Shown piece by piece: positions 1 to 7,442 of a DNA stretch of 15,358 nt (position 1 is the stretch's first letter; each line of letters begins with the position of its first letter). This DNA comes from Lachnospiraceae bacterium (GTDB taxonomy: Bacteria > Bacillota > Clostridia > Lachnospirales > Lachnospiraceae). The DNA is taken from NCBI GenBank assembly GCA_900769175.1, contig CAAGFP010000227.1:1-15358 (forward strand), written 5' to 3'. The translations under genes and the position numbers were made by a program. The notes under the pieces are model-generated. The model did no database searches, had not been told where the DNA came from, and saw nothing but the letters and a program-made list of their open reading frames with translations.

Positions 1-90
1 AGCCACAAAAAAGTCAAAATAATTCCTTGCAAAAAGCCACAAAAAAGTCAAACAAACCCCCTTGCAAAAATGTCGCAAAAAAGTCAAATA
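1..90. repeat. Tandem A-rich direct repeats upstream of the atp promoter
   Basis: The 17-mer GCCACAAAAAAGTCAAA occurs at 2-18 and 36-52, with a variant GTCGCAAAAAAGTCAAA at 72-88. Copies two and three are each preceded by CCTTGCAAAAA (25-35 and 60-70). The period is 34-36 bp, giving about 2.5 copies. The window begins at the first copy, so the array may extend further left. It ends about 20 bp before the -35 element of the ATP synthase promoter. It could be a regulator-binding array, an A-tract upstream element, or a simple tandem duplication; the sequence alone does not decide. Confidence 0.8.
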
Positions 91-107
91 AAAACCCACA
101 CTTTTGC

Positions 108-136
108 TAGACAACAGTTAAAAAAACTTATATAAT
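108..136 (+). promoter_or_regulatory. Sigma-A-type promoter of the ATP synthase operon
   Basis: A -35 hexamer TAGACA (108-113, five of six matches to TTGACA) lies 17 bp before a perfect -10 TATAAT (131-136). Transcription would start near 143. This excludes the TTG at 136 as the first start codon and leaves a short leader of about 20 nt before the first gene. A-rich direct repeats lie immediately upstream. Confidence 0.75.
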
Positions 137-162
137 TGTGTACTGAGTGGGAGAACGCAAAA

Positions 163-423
163 TTGGACAAAATAGTTAAAATTCTCACATATGTAACTCA
201 ATTCGGACTGGTTATGATAATACCCGTCTGCCTTTGCTTTTTCGCAGGCTATTGGCTGGACGGTAAGCTTGGTACGAAATTTTTGGCGATTGTTTTCTTT
301 TTTATCGGAGCGATTGCAGGATTTACCGGAATCTATCGGATGATAAAGAAAGAAAATGAACGAAATAAGCCCCTAGGAACAAAGGAACGCCGGGAAAGGA
401 ATCACAGAAATGAGAAAAGATAA
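163..423 (+). CDS. atpZ: AtpZ/AtpI-family F0F1-associated small membrane protein
   Basis: This 86-residue protein has two predicted membrane helices (about residues 11-31 and 39-60), a GYWLDGKLGT segment between them, and a charged C-terminal tail. This is the pattern of the ATP1/AtpZ family (PF09527) that leads many Firmicute atp operons; members are proposed to help Fo assembly or Mg2+ handling. The open frame extends back to a TTG at 136, but that codon overlaps the -10 box. I therefore prefer the TTG at 163, which has GGGAG (149-153) nine bases upstream. The last 14 nt overlap atpI, so the two are probably translationally coupled. The family is clear; the start is inferred. Confidence 0.8.
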   Translation: MDKIVKILTYVTQFGLVMIIPVCLCFFAGYWLDGKLGTKFLAIVFFFIGAIAGFTGIYRMIKKENERNKPLGTKERRERNHRNEKR

Positions 424-808
424 GCATGTTCTTGTGGATCTCTGGATCGGCATCATTGCTGTAAACATCCTTGCTTTTCTAATCGGGATCTGGATTGTGA
501 AAGAACCAAAGCCCTATGGACTCGGGCTTTTGCTCGGAGGAGTGACTGCGGTTATTTTTGCAACCCATATGCAAAGAACCATTCAGAAAGTAGTGGAAAA
601 TAATGACGGGAAGCAGGCAGCGCGAATGCGGATTTCGTCGCTTTTGCGTTATCTGATTGCAGCCGTTGTTTTATTTGTAGCCTGTATTTCGCCATATACC
701 AATCCGATTGCCGTTTTTATCGGTATTATTTCATTGAAGGTAGCGGCATATCTCCAGCCGTTAACGCATAAATTGTCAGCCCGGTTCATTCAGGATTTGA
801 CAGATTAA
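410..808 (+). CDS. atpI: ATP synthase subunit I
   Basis: The 132-residue protein has four predicted membrane helices (about residues 10-29, 36-53, 76-94 and 98-116) separated by a basic cytoplasmic loop. Together with its place directly before atpB, this fits the ATP synthase I family (PF03899). Family members are not part of the finished enzyme but assist assembly of the c-ring, notably in Na+-type and alkaliphile enzymes. The ATG lies inside the end of the preceding gene (14-nt overlap) with AAAGGA a few bases upstream. Sequence conservation in this family is low, so the name rests on size, topology and operon position as much as on residues. Confidence 0.82.
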   Translation: MRKDKHVLVDLWIGIIAVNILAFLIGIWIVKEPKPYGLGLLLGGVTAVIFATHMQRTIQKVVENNDGKQAARMRISSLLRYLIAAVVLFVACISPYTNPIAVFIGIISLKVAAYLQPLTHKLSARFIQDLTD

Positions 809-827
809 TATTTAAGGAGGTGAAAAC

Positions 828-1562
828 ATGGAACAGGGAATCCTGCTTTCCGCGCAGGACGGCGTGGATTTTATGATCCACGGACTATTTTCCTATACCA
901 TTTTCGGCCAGACTGTATGGATTACGACTTCCCATGTATGTCTGCTGATTGTAACCCTGCTGTTAGTTGCATTTTTTATTGCAGGCGGTATGGTTTTTAA
1001 AAAAGCGGAAGAAGTACCCTCGGGATTTCAGAACGTTGTTGAAATGATTGTGGAATTCCTAGACGGGATGGTGAAAAGCACCATGGGTGAAAAAGGAAAG
1101 GGCTTTCGAAATTATATCGGTGTTCTTTTTATTTTCATTTTATTCTCGAATATCTCGGGATTGTTGGGCTTGCGCCCGCCTACGGCAGATTACGGTGTAA
1201 CCCTGCCGCTTGGTATTATTACTTTCGTTTTAATTCATGTAAACGAATTCAGATTCAATTCCATCGGAGCAATCTGGAAGGACAAGTGTTCTCCCCTTCC
1301 GCCATGGCTTCCGATCTGGCTGCCGATTAACCTGATTTCAGACCTGGCTGTACCGGTATCGCTTTCGCTTCGTTTGTTCGCAAACGTATTATCCGGAACG
1401 GTAATGATGGCACTTGTTTACGGACTGCTTTCAAAGGTTGCAATCGGATGGCCTGCGGCATTGCACGTTTACTTCGATTTATTCTCTGGTGCAATCCAGA
1501 CCTATGTATTTTGTATGTTAACCATGACATATGTTTCCAATGCCATGGGTGGAGAACAGTAA
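828..1562 (+). CDS. atpB: F0F1 ATP synthase subunit a
   Basis: This is the stator membrane subunit that forms the ion half-channels against the c-ring. The 244-residue protein has several hydrophobic helices and the family hallmark SLSLRLFANVLSGT. The Arg at residue 182 corresponds to the essential Arg210 of E. coli subunit a. The final helix carries GAIQTYVFCMLT, where the Gln is typical of the second conserved helix. Length is normal for Firmicutes. A strong AAGGAGGTG (814-822) precedes the ATG. It is followed after 27 bp by atpE in the same transcription unit. Confidence 0.97.
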   Translation: MEQGILLSAQDGVDFMIHGLFSYTIFGQTVWITTSHVCLLIVTLLLVAFFIAGGMVFKKAEEVPSGFQNVVEMIVEFLDGMVKSTMGEKGKGFRNYIGVLFIFILFSNISGLLGLRPPTADYGVTLPLGIITFVLIHVNEFRFNSIGAIWKDKCSPLPPWLPIWLPINLISDLAVPVSLSLRLFANVLSGTVMMALVYGLLSKVAIGWPAALHVYFDLFSGAIQTYVFCMLTMTYVSNAMGGEQ

Positions 1563-1589
1563 TAGTTAATTTTTAGGAGGAAGAAAAAA

Positions 1590-1844
1590 ATGGATTTTAA
1601 TGAAAACTTTATTTTAGGCTGCTCTGCAATCGGTGCCGGTCTCGCAGTTATCGCCGGTATCGGACCCGGTGTTGGTCAGGGTATCGCTGCAGGTTACGGT
1701 GCAAACGCAGTTGGACGTAATCCCGGAGCAAAGGGTGATATCATGAGTACCATGCTTTTGGGACAGGCGGTAGCAGAAACCACCGGTCTTTACGGTTTGC
1801 TTGTAGCTATGCTCTTACTTTTCGTAAAACCTTTACTTCCGTAA
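1590..1844 (+). CDS. atpE: F0F1 ATP synthase subunit c, sodium-binding type
   Basis: This 84-residue two-helix hairpin forms the rotor ring. Helix 1 contains GIGPGVGQG with Gln30, followed by the conserved polar loop with RNPGAKGD. Helix 2 contains GQAVAETTGLYG with Val61, the ion-carrying Glu63, Thr64, Thr65 and Tyr68. These align at a constant offset of two with the Na+ site of Ilyobacter tartaricus c (Gln32, Val63, Glu65, Ser66, Thr67, Tyr70), the only change being Ser to Thr. Coupling to Na+ is therefore predicted, though this is not proof for the living cell. A strong TAGGAGGAAG site precedes the ATG. There is a single c gene with no duplicated or fused hairpin. Confidence 0.97.
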   Translation: MDFNENFILGCSAIGAGLAVIAGIGPGVGQGIAAGYGANAVGRNPGAKGDIMSTMLLGQAVAETTGLYGLLVAMLLLFVKPLLP

Positions 1845-1880
1845 TATATAGAATAAAATGGACGAAAAGGAGGCAGAAAG

Positions 1881-2444
1881 GTGAACGCAATACAAGGTAT
1901 GCATTTCATATTGCTGACCGGCGAAGATTGGACCAGATTGTTTAATTTGGATTTTCAGCTTCTGCACGATTCCGTTCTCACACTGATTGCGGTTTTCGTA
2001 TTATTCCTGGCGGGCTCATTTTTCCTGTTTAATCCTGCTAGAAAGTTTCTTGAGAAACGTAGAAAAGGGATTGAAGACAATATCCAGTCTGCAAAGGATG
2101 ATAAAGAAGAAGCGAAACGCTTAAAAGAAGAATATGAAGAAAAGTTAAAAAATGTTGATTCCCAGGTGGAAGAAATTCTTGCACAAGCCCGAAAGAAAGC
2201 TTTGGAAAATGAAAGTAAAATTATTGGTGACGCAAGGGTGGAAGCCCAGCACATTATTGAGAATGCGAATCATGAAGCAGTTCTTGAAAAACAGAGAGTT
2301 GCAAATGAGGTTAAGGAAGAAATGGTTTCCATCGCATCTTTAATGGCGGGTAAAATTGTTACCGCTTCCATAGATGAAGCGACTCAGAAACGCCTGATTG
2401 ATGAAGCATTGAAAGAAATGGGTGATAGTACATGGCAAAGCTAG
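1881..2444 (+). CDS. atpF: F0F1 ATP synthase subunit b
   Basis: This 187-residue peripheral-stalk subunit has a polar N-terminus of about 30 residues, one membrane helix (about 32-50), then a long charged helical region rich in Lys and Glu (about 54-160) that would form the right-handed coiled coil binding delta. The chosen start is GTG at 1881, because AAAAGGAGG (1865-1873) is correctly spaced at seven bases; a later ATG at 1899 has no comparable site. The final 13 nt overlap atpH. Sequence conservation in subunit b is weak, so topology and position between atpE and atpH carry the call. Confidence 0.95.
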   Translation: MNAIQGMHFILLTGEDWTRLFNLDFQLLHDSVLTLIAVFVLFLAGSFFLFNPARKFLEKRRKGIEDNIQSAKDDKEEAKRLKEEYEEKLKNVDSQVEEILAQARKKALENESKIIGDARVEAQHIIENANHEAVLEKQRVANEVKEEMVSIASLMAGKIVTASIDEATQKRLIDEALKEMGDSTWQS

Positions 2445-2986
2445 TTAGTAAGACCTACGGCGAAGCGCTGTTCGAACTGGCAAAAGAAAAACATTCCGAA
2501 AATGCCATGCTCGAAGAAGTCACCGCCCTTTTGGAGATTTTAAAACAGAATCCCAGGCTCGACACTCTGATGAATAATCCCAGAATTTCCAGAGAAGAAA
2601 GAGGGATGATTCTGAAGAATATTTTTGAAAAACAAATCAGTCCCGATTTGTTTTCCTTCCTTATGATCCTGGTGGACAAGAACCGTTATTCGGAAATTGA
2701 GAATATTTTATCTTATTTCGTTGAACGTGTCCGTGAAAATCAGGGAATCGGAACTGCATATGTTGTCACGGCAACACAGCTGGATGCTTTGCAGAAGAAA
2801 CAAATTGAAGAAAAACTTCTTGCTACCACTTCCTATAGAAGAATCGATATTAAATATTCGGTTGATTCTTCCCTGATTGGGGGAATGACGATTCGAATCA
2901 AGGATCGTGTAGTGGACAGCTCAATTCGATCCAAGCTTGAAAGAATGGAGAGAGATCTTCACAGAATCCAGCTTGAACAAGACTAA
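2432..2986 (+). CDS. atpH: F0F1 ATP synthase subunit delta
   Basis: This 184-residue protein links the top of F1 to the b stalk. It starts with the typical AKLVSKTYGEALFELAKE segment, and the C-terminal domain carries the conserved SLIGGMTIRIKDRVVDSSIRSKLERM stretch (about residues 147-172). Length matches the OSCP/delta family. The ATG lies within the last codons of atpF with only a weak ribosome binding site, so translation probably depends on coupling to atpF. A 20-nt gap separates it from atpA. Confidence 0.97.
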   Translation: MAKLVSKTYGEALFELAKEKHSENAMLEEVTALLEILKQNPRLDTLMNNPRISREERGMILKNIFEKQISPDLFSFLMILVDKNRYSEIENILSYFVERVRENQGIGTAYVVTATQLDALQKKQIEEKLLATTSYRRIDIKYSVDSSLIGGMTIRIKDRVVDSSIRSKLERMERDLHRIQLEQD

Positions 2987-3006
2987 AAGAAAGGTGCGAC
3001 AGATCC

Positions 3007-4521
3007 ATGAATTTAAAGCCAGAAGAAATCAGTTCTGTAATCAAGGAGCAGATTTCAAGATATACAGATCGTCTGGAAGTATCTGATGTTGGTACTGTAA
3101 TCCAGGTTGCTGACGGTATCGCCAGAATTCACGGCCTTGAAAATGCTATGCAGGGTGAATTGCTTGAGTTCCCCGGCGAAGTATACGGCATGGTCATGAA
3201 CCTTGAGGAAGATAACGTTGGTGCTGTTTTATTGGGTAATCAGAAGAGCATCAGCGAAGGCGATCTTGTAAAAACAACCGGACGAGTTGTGGAAGTACCC
3301 GTAGGGGATGCCATGATCGGACGTGTTGTAAATGCATTAGGACAGCCGCTTGACGGCAAAGGACCTATTGTGACTGACAGATTTCGTCAGATTGAAAGAG
3401 TTGCTTCCGGTGTTATTACCAGGAAATCCGTAGATACGCCTCTGCAGACCGGTATCAAGGCAATTGACTCCATGGTCCCCATTGGACGCGGACAGCGTGA
3501 GTTAATTATCGGTGACAGACAGACCGGAAAGACTGCAATCGCAATCGATACGATTATTAATCAGAAGGGACAGAACGTAAAATGTATTTACGTGGCAATC
3601 GGACAGAAGGCTTCGACGGTAGCTTCCATTGTGAAGACCTTAGAAGAATTCGGAGCTATGGCATATACCACCGTTGTAGCTTCCACCGCTTCCGAACTTG
3701 CTCCCCTGCAGTATATTGCTCCGTATGCCGGATGCGCAATCGGAGAAGAATGGATGGAGAAAGGGGAAGATGTTCTCGTTATATATGATGACTTGAGCAA
3801 GCATGCAACTGCATACCGTACACTTTCCCTGCTTTTAAGACGTCCCCCCGGACGTGAAGCATATCCCGGTGATGTTTTCTACCTGCATTCAAGACTTTTG
3901 GAAAGAGCTGTTCGTATGAGTGAAGAATATGGCGGAGGTTCTCTTACCGCACTTCCCATTATCGAAACACAGGCAGGTGATGTTTCCGCTTACATTCCGA
4001 CAAACGTTATTTCCATTACCGACGGACAGATTTATCTGGAAACAGAAATGTTTAACGCAGGTTTCCGTCCTGCTGTAAATGCGGGTCTTTCCGTATCCCG
4101 AGTAGGTGGTGCCGCACAGATTAAGGCAATGAAGAAAATCGCTGCTCCGATTCGTGTGGAACTTGCCCAGTATCGTGAACTTGCTGCTTTCGCACAGTTT
4201 GGTTCCGAACTTGATGATGATACCAAGGAAAAACTTGCACAGGGTGTGAGAATTAAGGAAATCCTGAAACAGCCTCAGTATAAGCCGATGCCTGTGGAAT
4301 ATCAGGTAATCATTATTTTTGTTGCAACCAGGAAATACCTTCTGGATGTAGCTGTTTCAGACATTACCAGATTTGAATCAGAATTCTTTGATTTTATTGA
4401 CATGAAGTATCCGGAAATCCCTTCGGCAATTAAGAATGAATCCGTAATCAGCGACGAAACGGAAGCAAAATTAATTGCAGCTGTTGAAGAATTTAAAAAA
4501 GGATTTACAGCCGGGATTTAA
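3007..4521 (+). CDS. atpA: F0F1 ATP synthase subunit alpha
   Basis: This is the non-catalytic nucleotide-binding subunit of F1, 504 residues and full length. The N-terminal beta-barrel (about 25-95) is followed by the nucleotide-binding domain with Walker A GDRQTGKT (169-176) and Walker B VLVIYDD (256-262). The SVSRVGG motif follows, with Arg365 as the arginine finger reaching the catalytic beta site. The following segment has MKKIAAPIRVELAQY, slightly divergent from the common MKKVAGSLRLDLAQY, but YRELAAFAQFGSELD is intact. The ribosome binding site is modest (GAAAGGTG at about 2989-2996). Confidence 0.98.
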   Translation: MNLKPEEISSVIKEQISRYTDRLEVSDVGTVIQVADGIARIHGLENAMQGELLEFPGEVYGMVMNLEEDNVGAVLLGNQKSISEGDLVKTTGRVVEVPVGDAMIGRVVNALGQPLDGKGPIVTDRFRQIERVASGVITRKSVDTPLQTGIKAIDSMVPIGRGQRELIIGDRQTGKTAIAIDTIINQKGQNVKCIYVAIGQKASTVASIVKTLEEFGAMAYTTVVASTASELAPLQYIAPYAGCAIGEEWMEKGEDVLVIYDDLSKHATAYRTLSLLLRRPPGREAYPGDVFYLHSRLLERAVRMSEEYGGGSLTALPIIETQAGDVSAYIPTNVISITDGQIYLETEMFNAGFRPAVNAGLSVSRVGGAAQIKAMKKIAAPIRVELAQYRELAAFAQFGSELDDDTKEKLAQGVRIKEILKQPQYKPMPVEYQVIIIFVATRKYLLDVAVSDITRFESEFFDFIDMKYPEIPSAIKNESVISDETEAKLIAAVEEFKKGFTAGI

Positions 4522-4548
4522 GCTTAAGTAAAGAAGGATGATAAAATT

Positions 4549-5415
4549 ATGGCCTCGATGAGAGATATCAAAAGACGTAAGGCCGGTGTTCAGAGTACGC
4601 AGCAGATTACGAAAGCCATGAAACTGGTTTCCACCGTAAAACTGCAGCGTGCAAAGACACGTGCAATGCAGTCTAAAAATTATTTTAACAGCATGTATCA
4701 GACCGTGACTTCTTTGCTTGCAAAGGCCGGAAATCTGAATGAACCTTTTACTCGGGTAAGCGATAATCCCAAGAAAGCAGTGATTGTACTTACATCGAAT
4801 CGCGGACTTGCAGGAGGATATAACTCCAATATTGTGAAACTGATTACCCAGGGGGATTTCAGAAAAGAGGACCTCGAAATCTATGCAATCGGACGAAAGG
4901 GACGTGAACTTCTTGAAAGAAGAGGATATCACATTAAAGCCGATTACTCCGAGCTTGCGGATGGATTCGAATATGCGGACGCAATCAAAGTCTGCAATCA
5001 GGTCATGAAGTCATTTAATGAGGGAGAGGTAGGAGAAATCTACCTTGCTTACACGAATTTTAAGAATACGGTAAGCCATGTTCCCACCATGCTCAAGCTT
5101 CTTCCGATTATTCCGGAGGATTTCGTATCCGAGGAGAAGAATGCGGAAGACAATAAGCTTTTGATGAACTTTGAACCGAGAGATGAAGAAGCTTTGAAAA
5201 TGATTATTCCCAAATATGTTACCAGCCTGATTTACGGGGCACTGATTGAGGCAGTTGCCAGTGAGAACGGTGCCAGAATGCAGGCCATGGATTCCGCTAC
5301 CAACAACGCGGAGGAAATGATTGGTACACTGACTTTAAAGTACAACCGTGCACGTCAGGGTTCTATTACACAGGAATTAACAGAAATCATTGCCGGAGCA
5401 GAAGCAATCTCATAG
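4549..5415 (+). CDS. atpG: F0F1 ATP synthase subunit gamma
   Basis: This is the central rotor shaft of F1, 288 residues. Both ends that form the coiled coil are well conserved: the N-terminal MASMRDIKRRKAGVQSTQQI followed by TKAMKLVSTVKLQRAK, and the C-terminal region with MDSATNNAEEMIGTLTLKYNRARQ followed by ITQELTEI. The middle Rossmann-like domain includes LTSNRGLAGGYNSN. An AAGGATG site precedes the ATG. It lies between atpA and atpD as usual. Confidence 0.98.
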   Translation: MASMRDIKRRKAGVQSTQQITKAMKLVSTVKLQRAKTRAMQSKNYFNSMYQTVTSLLAKAGNLNEPFTRVSDNPKKAVIVLTSNRGLAGGYNSNIVKLITQGDFRKEDLEIYAIGRKGRELLERRGYHIKADYSELADGFEYADAIKVCNQVMKSFNEGEVGEIYLAYTNFKNTVSHVPTMLKLLPIIPEDFVSEEKNAEDNKLLMNFEPRDEEALKMIIPKYVTSLIYGALIEAVASENGARMQAMDSATNNAEEMIGTLTLKYNRARQGSITQELTEIIAGAEAIS

Positions 5416-5450
5416 GAGAAAGCGCATAAGACTTCATATAGGAGGAAGAT

Positions 5451-6842
5451 ATGGCAAATATAGGTAAAATCACACAGATTATCGGTGCGGTTTTGGATAT
5501 TAAATTTGGTGAAGGTTGCCTTCCCGAGATGAATGAAGCAATCAAGATTGCCCTGAATCAGGGTGGTGAGCTTGTGTGCGAAGTTGCACAGCATCTTGGT
5601 GATGATACGGTAAGATGTATCGCAATGGGTTCAACCGACGGATTGGTTCGCGGAATGGAAGCAATTGCTACCGGCGCTGCAATTTCCGTACCGGTAGGAG
5701 AGAATACTCTGGGAAGAATGTTTAACGTTCTCGGAAATCCCATCGATAACAAGCCTGCTCCGGAAGGTGTAACTTATGAACCGATTCACCGTCCGGCACC
5801 GGAATTTTCAGAACAGTCTACCGAAACGGAACTTCTTGAAACCGGAATTAAGGTAGTTGACCTTCTCTGTCCTTATCAAAAGGGTGGTAAAATCGGTCTG
5901 TTCGGCGGAGCCGGTGTAGGTAAAACTGTATTGATTCAGGAATTAATTCGTAATATTGCAACCGAGCATGGTGGATATTCCGTATTCACCGGTGTTGGGG
6001 AACGTACCAGAGAAGGAAATGACCTTTACCATGAAATGCAGGAATCAGGCGTTATTGACAAAACAACCATGGTTTTCGGTCAGATGAACGAGCCCCCCGG
6101 AGCGCGTATGAGAGTAGGTCTTACGGGACTTACCATGGCAGAGTATTTCCGTGATAAAGGCGGAAAAGACGTACTTTTATTCATTGATAACATTTTCCGT
6201 TTTACCCAGGCCGGTTCAGAAGTGTCAGCACTTTTAGGACGTATGCCCTCAGCGGTTGGTTATCAGCCCACCTTACAGACAGAAATGGGTGCCCTGCAGG
6301 AACGAATTACCTCCACAAAGAATGGTTCCATTACATCTGTACAGGCTGTATATGTACCTGCGGATGACTTGACTGACCCCGCACCTGCAACTACCTTCGC
6401 GCACCTGGATGCAACGACCGTTTTGTCCAGAGCAATCGTAGAATTAGGTATCTATCCTGCAGTAGACCCTCTGGAATCTACTTCCCGTATTCTGGACCCC
6501 AGAATCGTAGGAACCGAGCATTATCAGGTAGCCCGCGGTGTACAGGAAATTCTGCAGAAATATAAAGAGTTACAGGATATTATTGCTATCCTTGGTATGG
6601 ATGAACTTTCAGAAGATGATAAACTTCTGGTAAACCGTGCAAGAAAGGTACAAAGATTCCTTTCACAGCCGTTCTTCGTTGCCGGACAGTTTACCGGTCT
6701 GGAAGGTAAGTACGTACCTGTTTCCGAAACCATTCGTGGATTTAAAGAAATCCTGGAAGGAAAACATGACAATATTCCTGAAAGTTATTTCCTTAACGCA
6801 GGAAGTATTGACGATGTTGTAGCCAGAGTGAATCAGAAATAA
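5451..6842 (+). CDS. atpD: F0F1 ATP synthase subunit beta
   Basis: This is the catalytic subunit of F1, 463 residues and full length. Walker A is GGAGVGKT (152-159); the catalytic glutamate is in GERTREGND (Glu184); Walker B is VLLFIDN (241-247). The conserved RMPSAVGYQPTL and YVPADDLTDPAP segments are intact. The C-terminal DELSEED lever appears as DELSEDD (384-390), a minor variant. ATP synthesis occurs at the beta/alpha interface with the alpha arginine finger. A strong AGGAGGAAG site lies just before the ATG. Confidence 0.99.
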   Translation: MANIGKITQIIGAVLDIKFGEGCLPEMNEAIKIALNQGGELVCEVAQHLGDDTVRCIAMGSTDGLVRGMEAIATGAAISVPVGENTLGRMFNVLGNPIDNKPAPEGVTYEPIHRPAPEFSEQSTETELLETGIKVVDLLCPYQKGGKIGLFGGAGVGKTVLIQELIRNIATEHGGYSVFTGVGERTREGNDLYHEMQESGVIDKTTMVFGQMNEPPGARMRVGLTGLTMAEYFRDKGGKDVLLFIDNIFRFTQAGSEVSALLGRMPSAVGYQPTLQTEMGALQERITSTKNGSITSVQAVYVPADDLTDPAPATTFAHLDATTVLSRAIVELGIYPAVDPLESTSRILDPRIVGTEHYQVARGVQEILQKYKELQDIIAILGMDELSEDDKLLVNRARKVQRFLSQPFFVAGQFTGLEGKYVPVSETIRGFKEILEGKHDNIPESYFLNAGSIDDVVARVNQK

Positions 6843-6865
6843 TTATTTCGGGAACGGAGATAAGT

Positions 6866-7270
6866 ATGGACAACACGAATCTTTTTGATTTAGAAATCAT
6901 AATGCCCGAACGTGTTTTTTATCAGGGAAAAGTCTCCATGGTGGAGTTCAATACCACAGAAGGAGAAATCGGTATTTATAAAAGGCATATTCCGACTACG
7001 GTAATTATTGAGCCCGGAATTCTCACCATTACAGAACCGGATGGAATAAAGAATGCGGCGCTTCATTCCGGATTCGCAGAAATTCTGCCGGATAAGGTGA
7101 CAATCCTTGCTGAGTTAGTGGAATGGCCCGATGAAATTGACCTTGACCGTGCTGAACGGGCAAAGGAACGTGCCGAAGAAAGACTTGCCCGGAAAAACAA
7201 TTCAAACATTGATGTGGACAGGGCAAATATTGCATTAAAAAAGGCAATTTGCCGATTAAGTGCTAAATAG
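6866..7270 (+). CDS. atpC: F0F1 ATP synthase subunit epsilon
   Basis: This 134-residue protein has the N-terminal beta-sandwich signature (FNTTEGEIGIYKRHIPTTVI, about residues 28-47) and the C-terminal helical hairpin with DEIDLDRAERAKERAEERL (about 89-107). Epsilon joins gamma to the c-ring and its C-terminal helices can inhibit hydrolysis. The GEIGIYKRHIP stretch differs a little from the usual GEIGILPGHIP. It is the last gene of the operon: a hairpin terminator begins 17 bp after the stop. Confidence 0.96.
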   Translation: MDNTNLFDLEIIMPERVFYQGKVSMVEFNTTEGEIGIYKRHIPTTVIIEPGILTITEPDGIKNAALHSGFAEILPDKVTILAELVEWPDEIDLDRAERAKERAEERLARKNNSNIDVDRANIALKKAICRLSAK

Positions 7271-7287
7271 AATTATTGAAAGATACA

Positions 7288-7317
7288 AAAGGGCCCGAAA
7301 GAATAATTGGGCCCTTT
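7288..7317 (+). terminator. Intrinsic terminator of the atp operon
   Basis: AAAGGGCCC (7288-7296) and GGGCCCTTT (7309-7317) form a perfect nine-pair stem around a 12-nt loop, followed by a weak, interrupted T-run (TTTATTGTG). Because the T-run is short, some read-through into the next gene on the same strand is possible. Confidence 0.8.
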
Positions 7318-7362
7318 ATTGTGTAATGGAACATTCATATGAGTTTTCCACCACACAATAAA
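7315..7362. repeat. Imperfect inverted repeat overlapping the atp terminator
   Basis: TTTATTGTGT (7315-7324) pairs with ACACAATAAA (7353-7362). After a 2x2 mismatch, TGGAA (7327-7331) pairs with TTCCA (7346-7350). The arms share three bases with the right arm of the preceding terminator, so in RNA the two hairpins would compete at that edge. The role is unknown; it might be a second terminator, an RNA-processing site or a small inverted-repeat insertion. Confidence 0.7.
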
Positions 7363-7442
7363 CGTTCCGCTAAGGATGCGCACTCGCGCGAAAGGAAGAA
7401 AGTTGCTTAAACTGTTATGATAAGAAAGGAAGGAGACATGAT

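Noticed and set aside
1..90. Possible CRISPR array from the regularly spaced repeats
   Set aside because: The intervals between repeats are only about 17-19 bp and partly conserved themselves, and no cas genes are present; it is a tandem repeat.
4471..4932. 153-codon open frame on the minus strand
   Set aside because: It lies antisense over the end of atpA and start of atpG, both unmistakable genes; no ribosome site or recognisable protein sequence supports it.
7379..7390. GCGC-ACTC-GCGC stem upstream of the 842-residue gene
   Set aside because: Only four pairs and no T-run or second copy in the window; too little to call a regulatory element.
7413..7421. Extended -10 TGTTATGAT as promoter for the 842-residue gene
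   Set aside because: No -35 match is present and the predicted transcript would begin inside or at the ribosome binding site, leaving too short a leader; kept only as a remote possibility.
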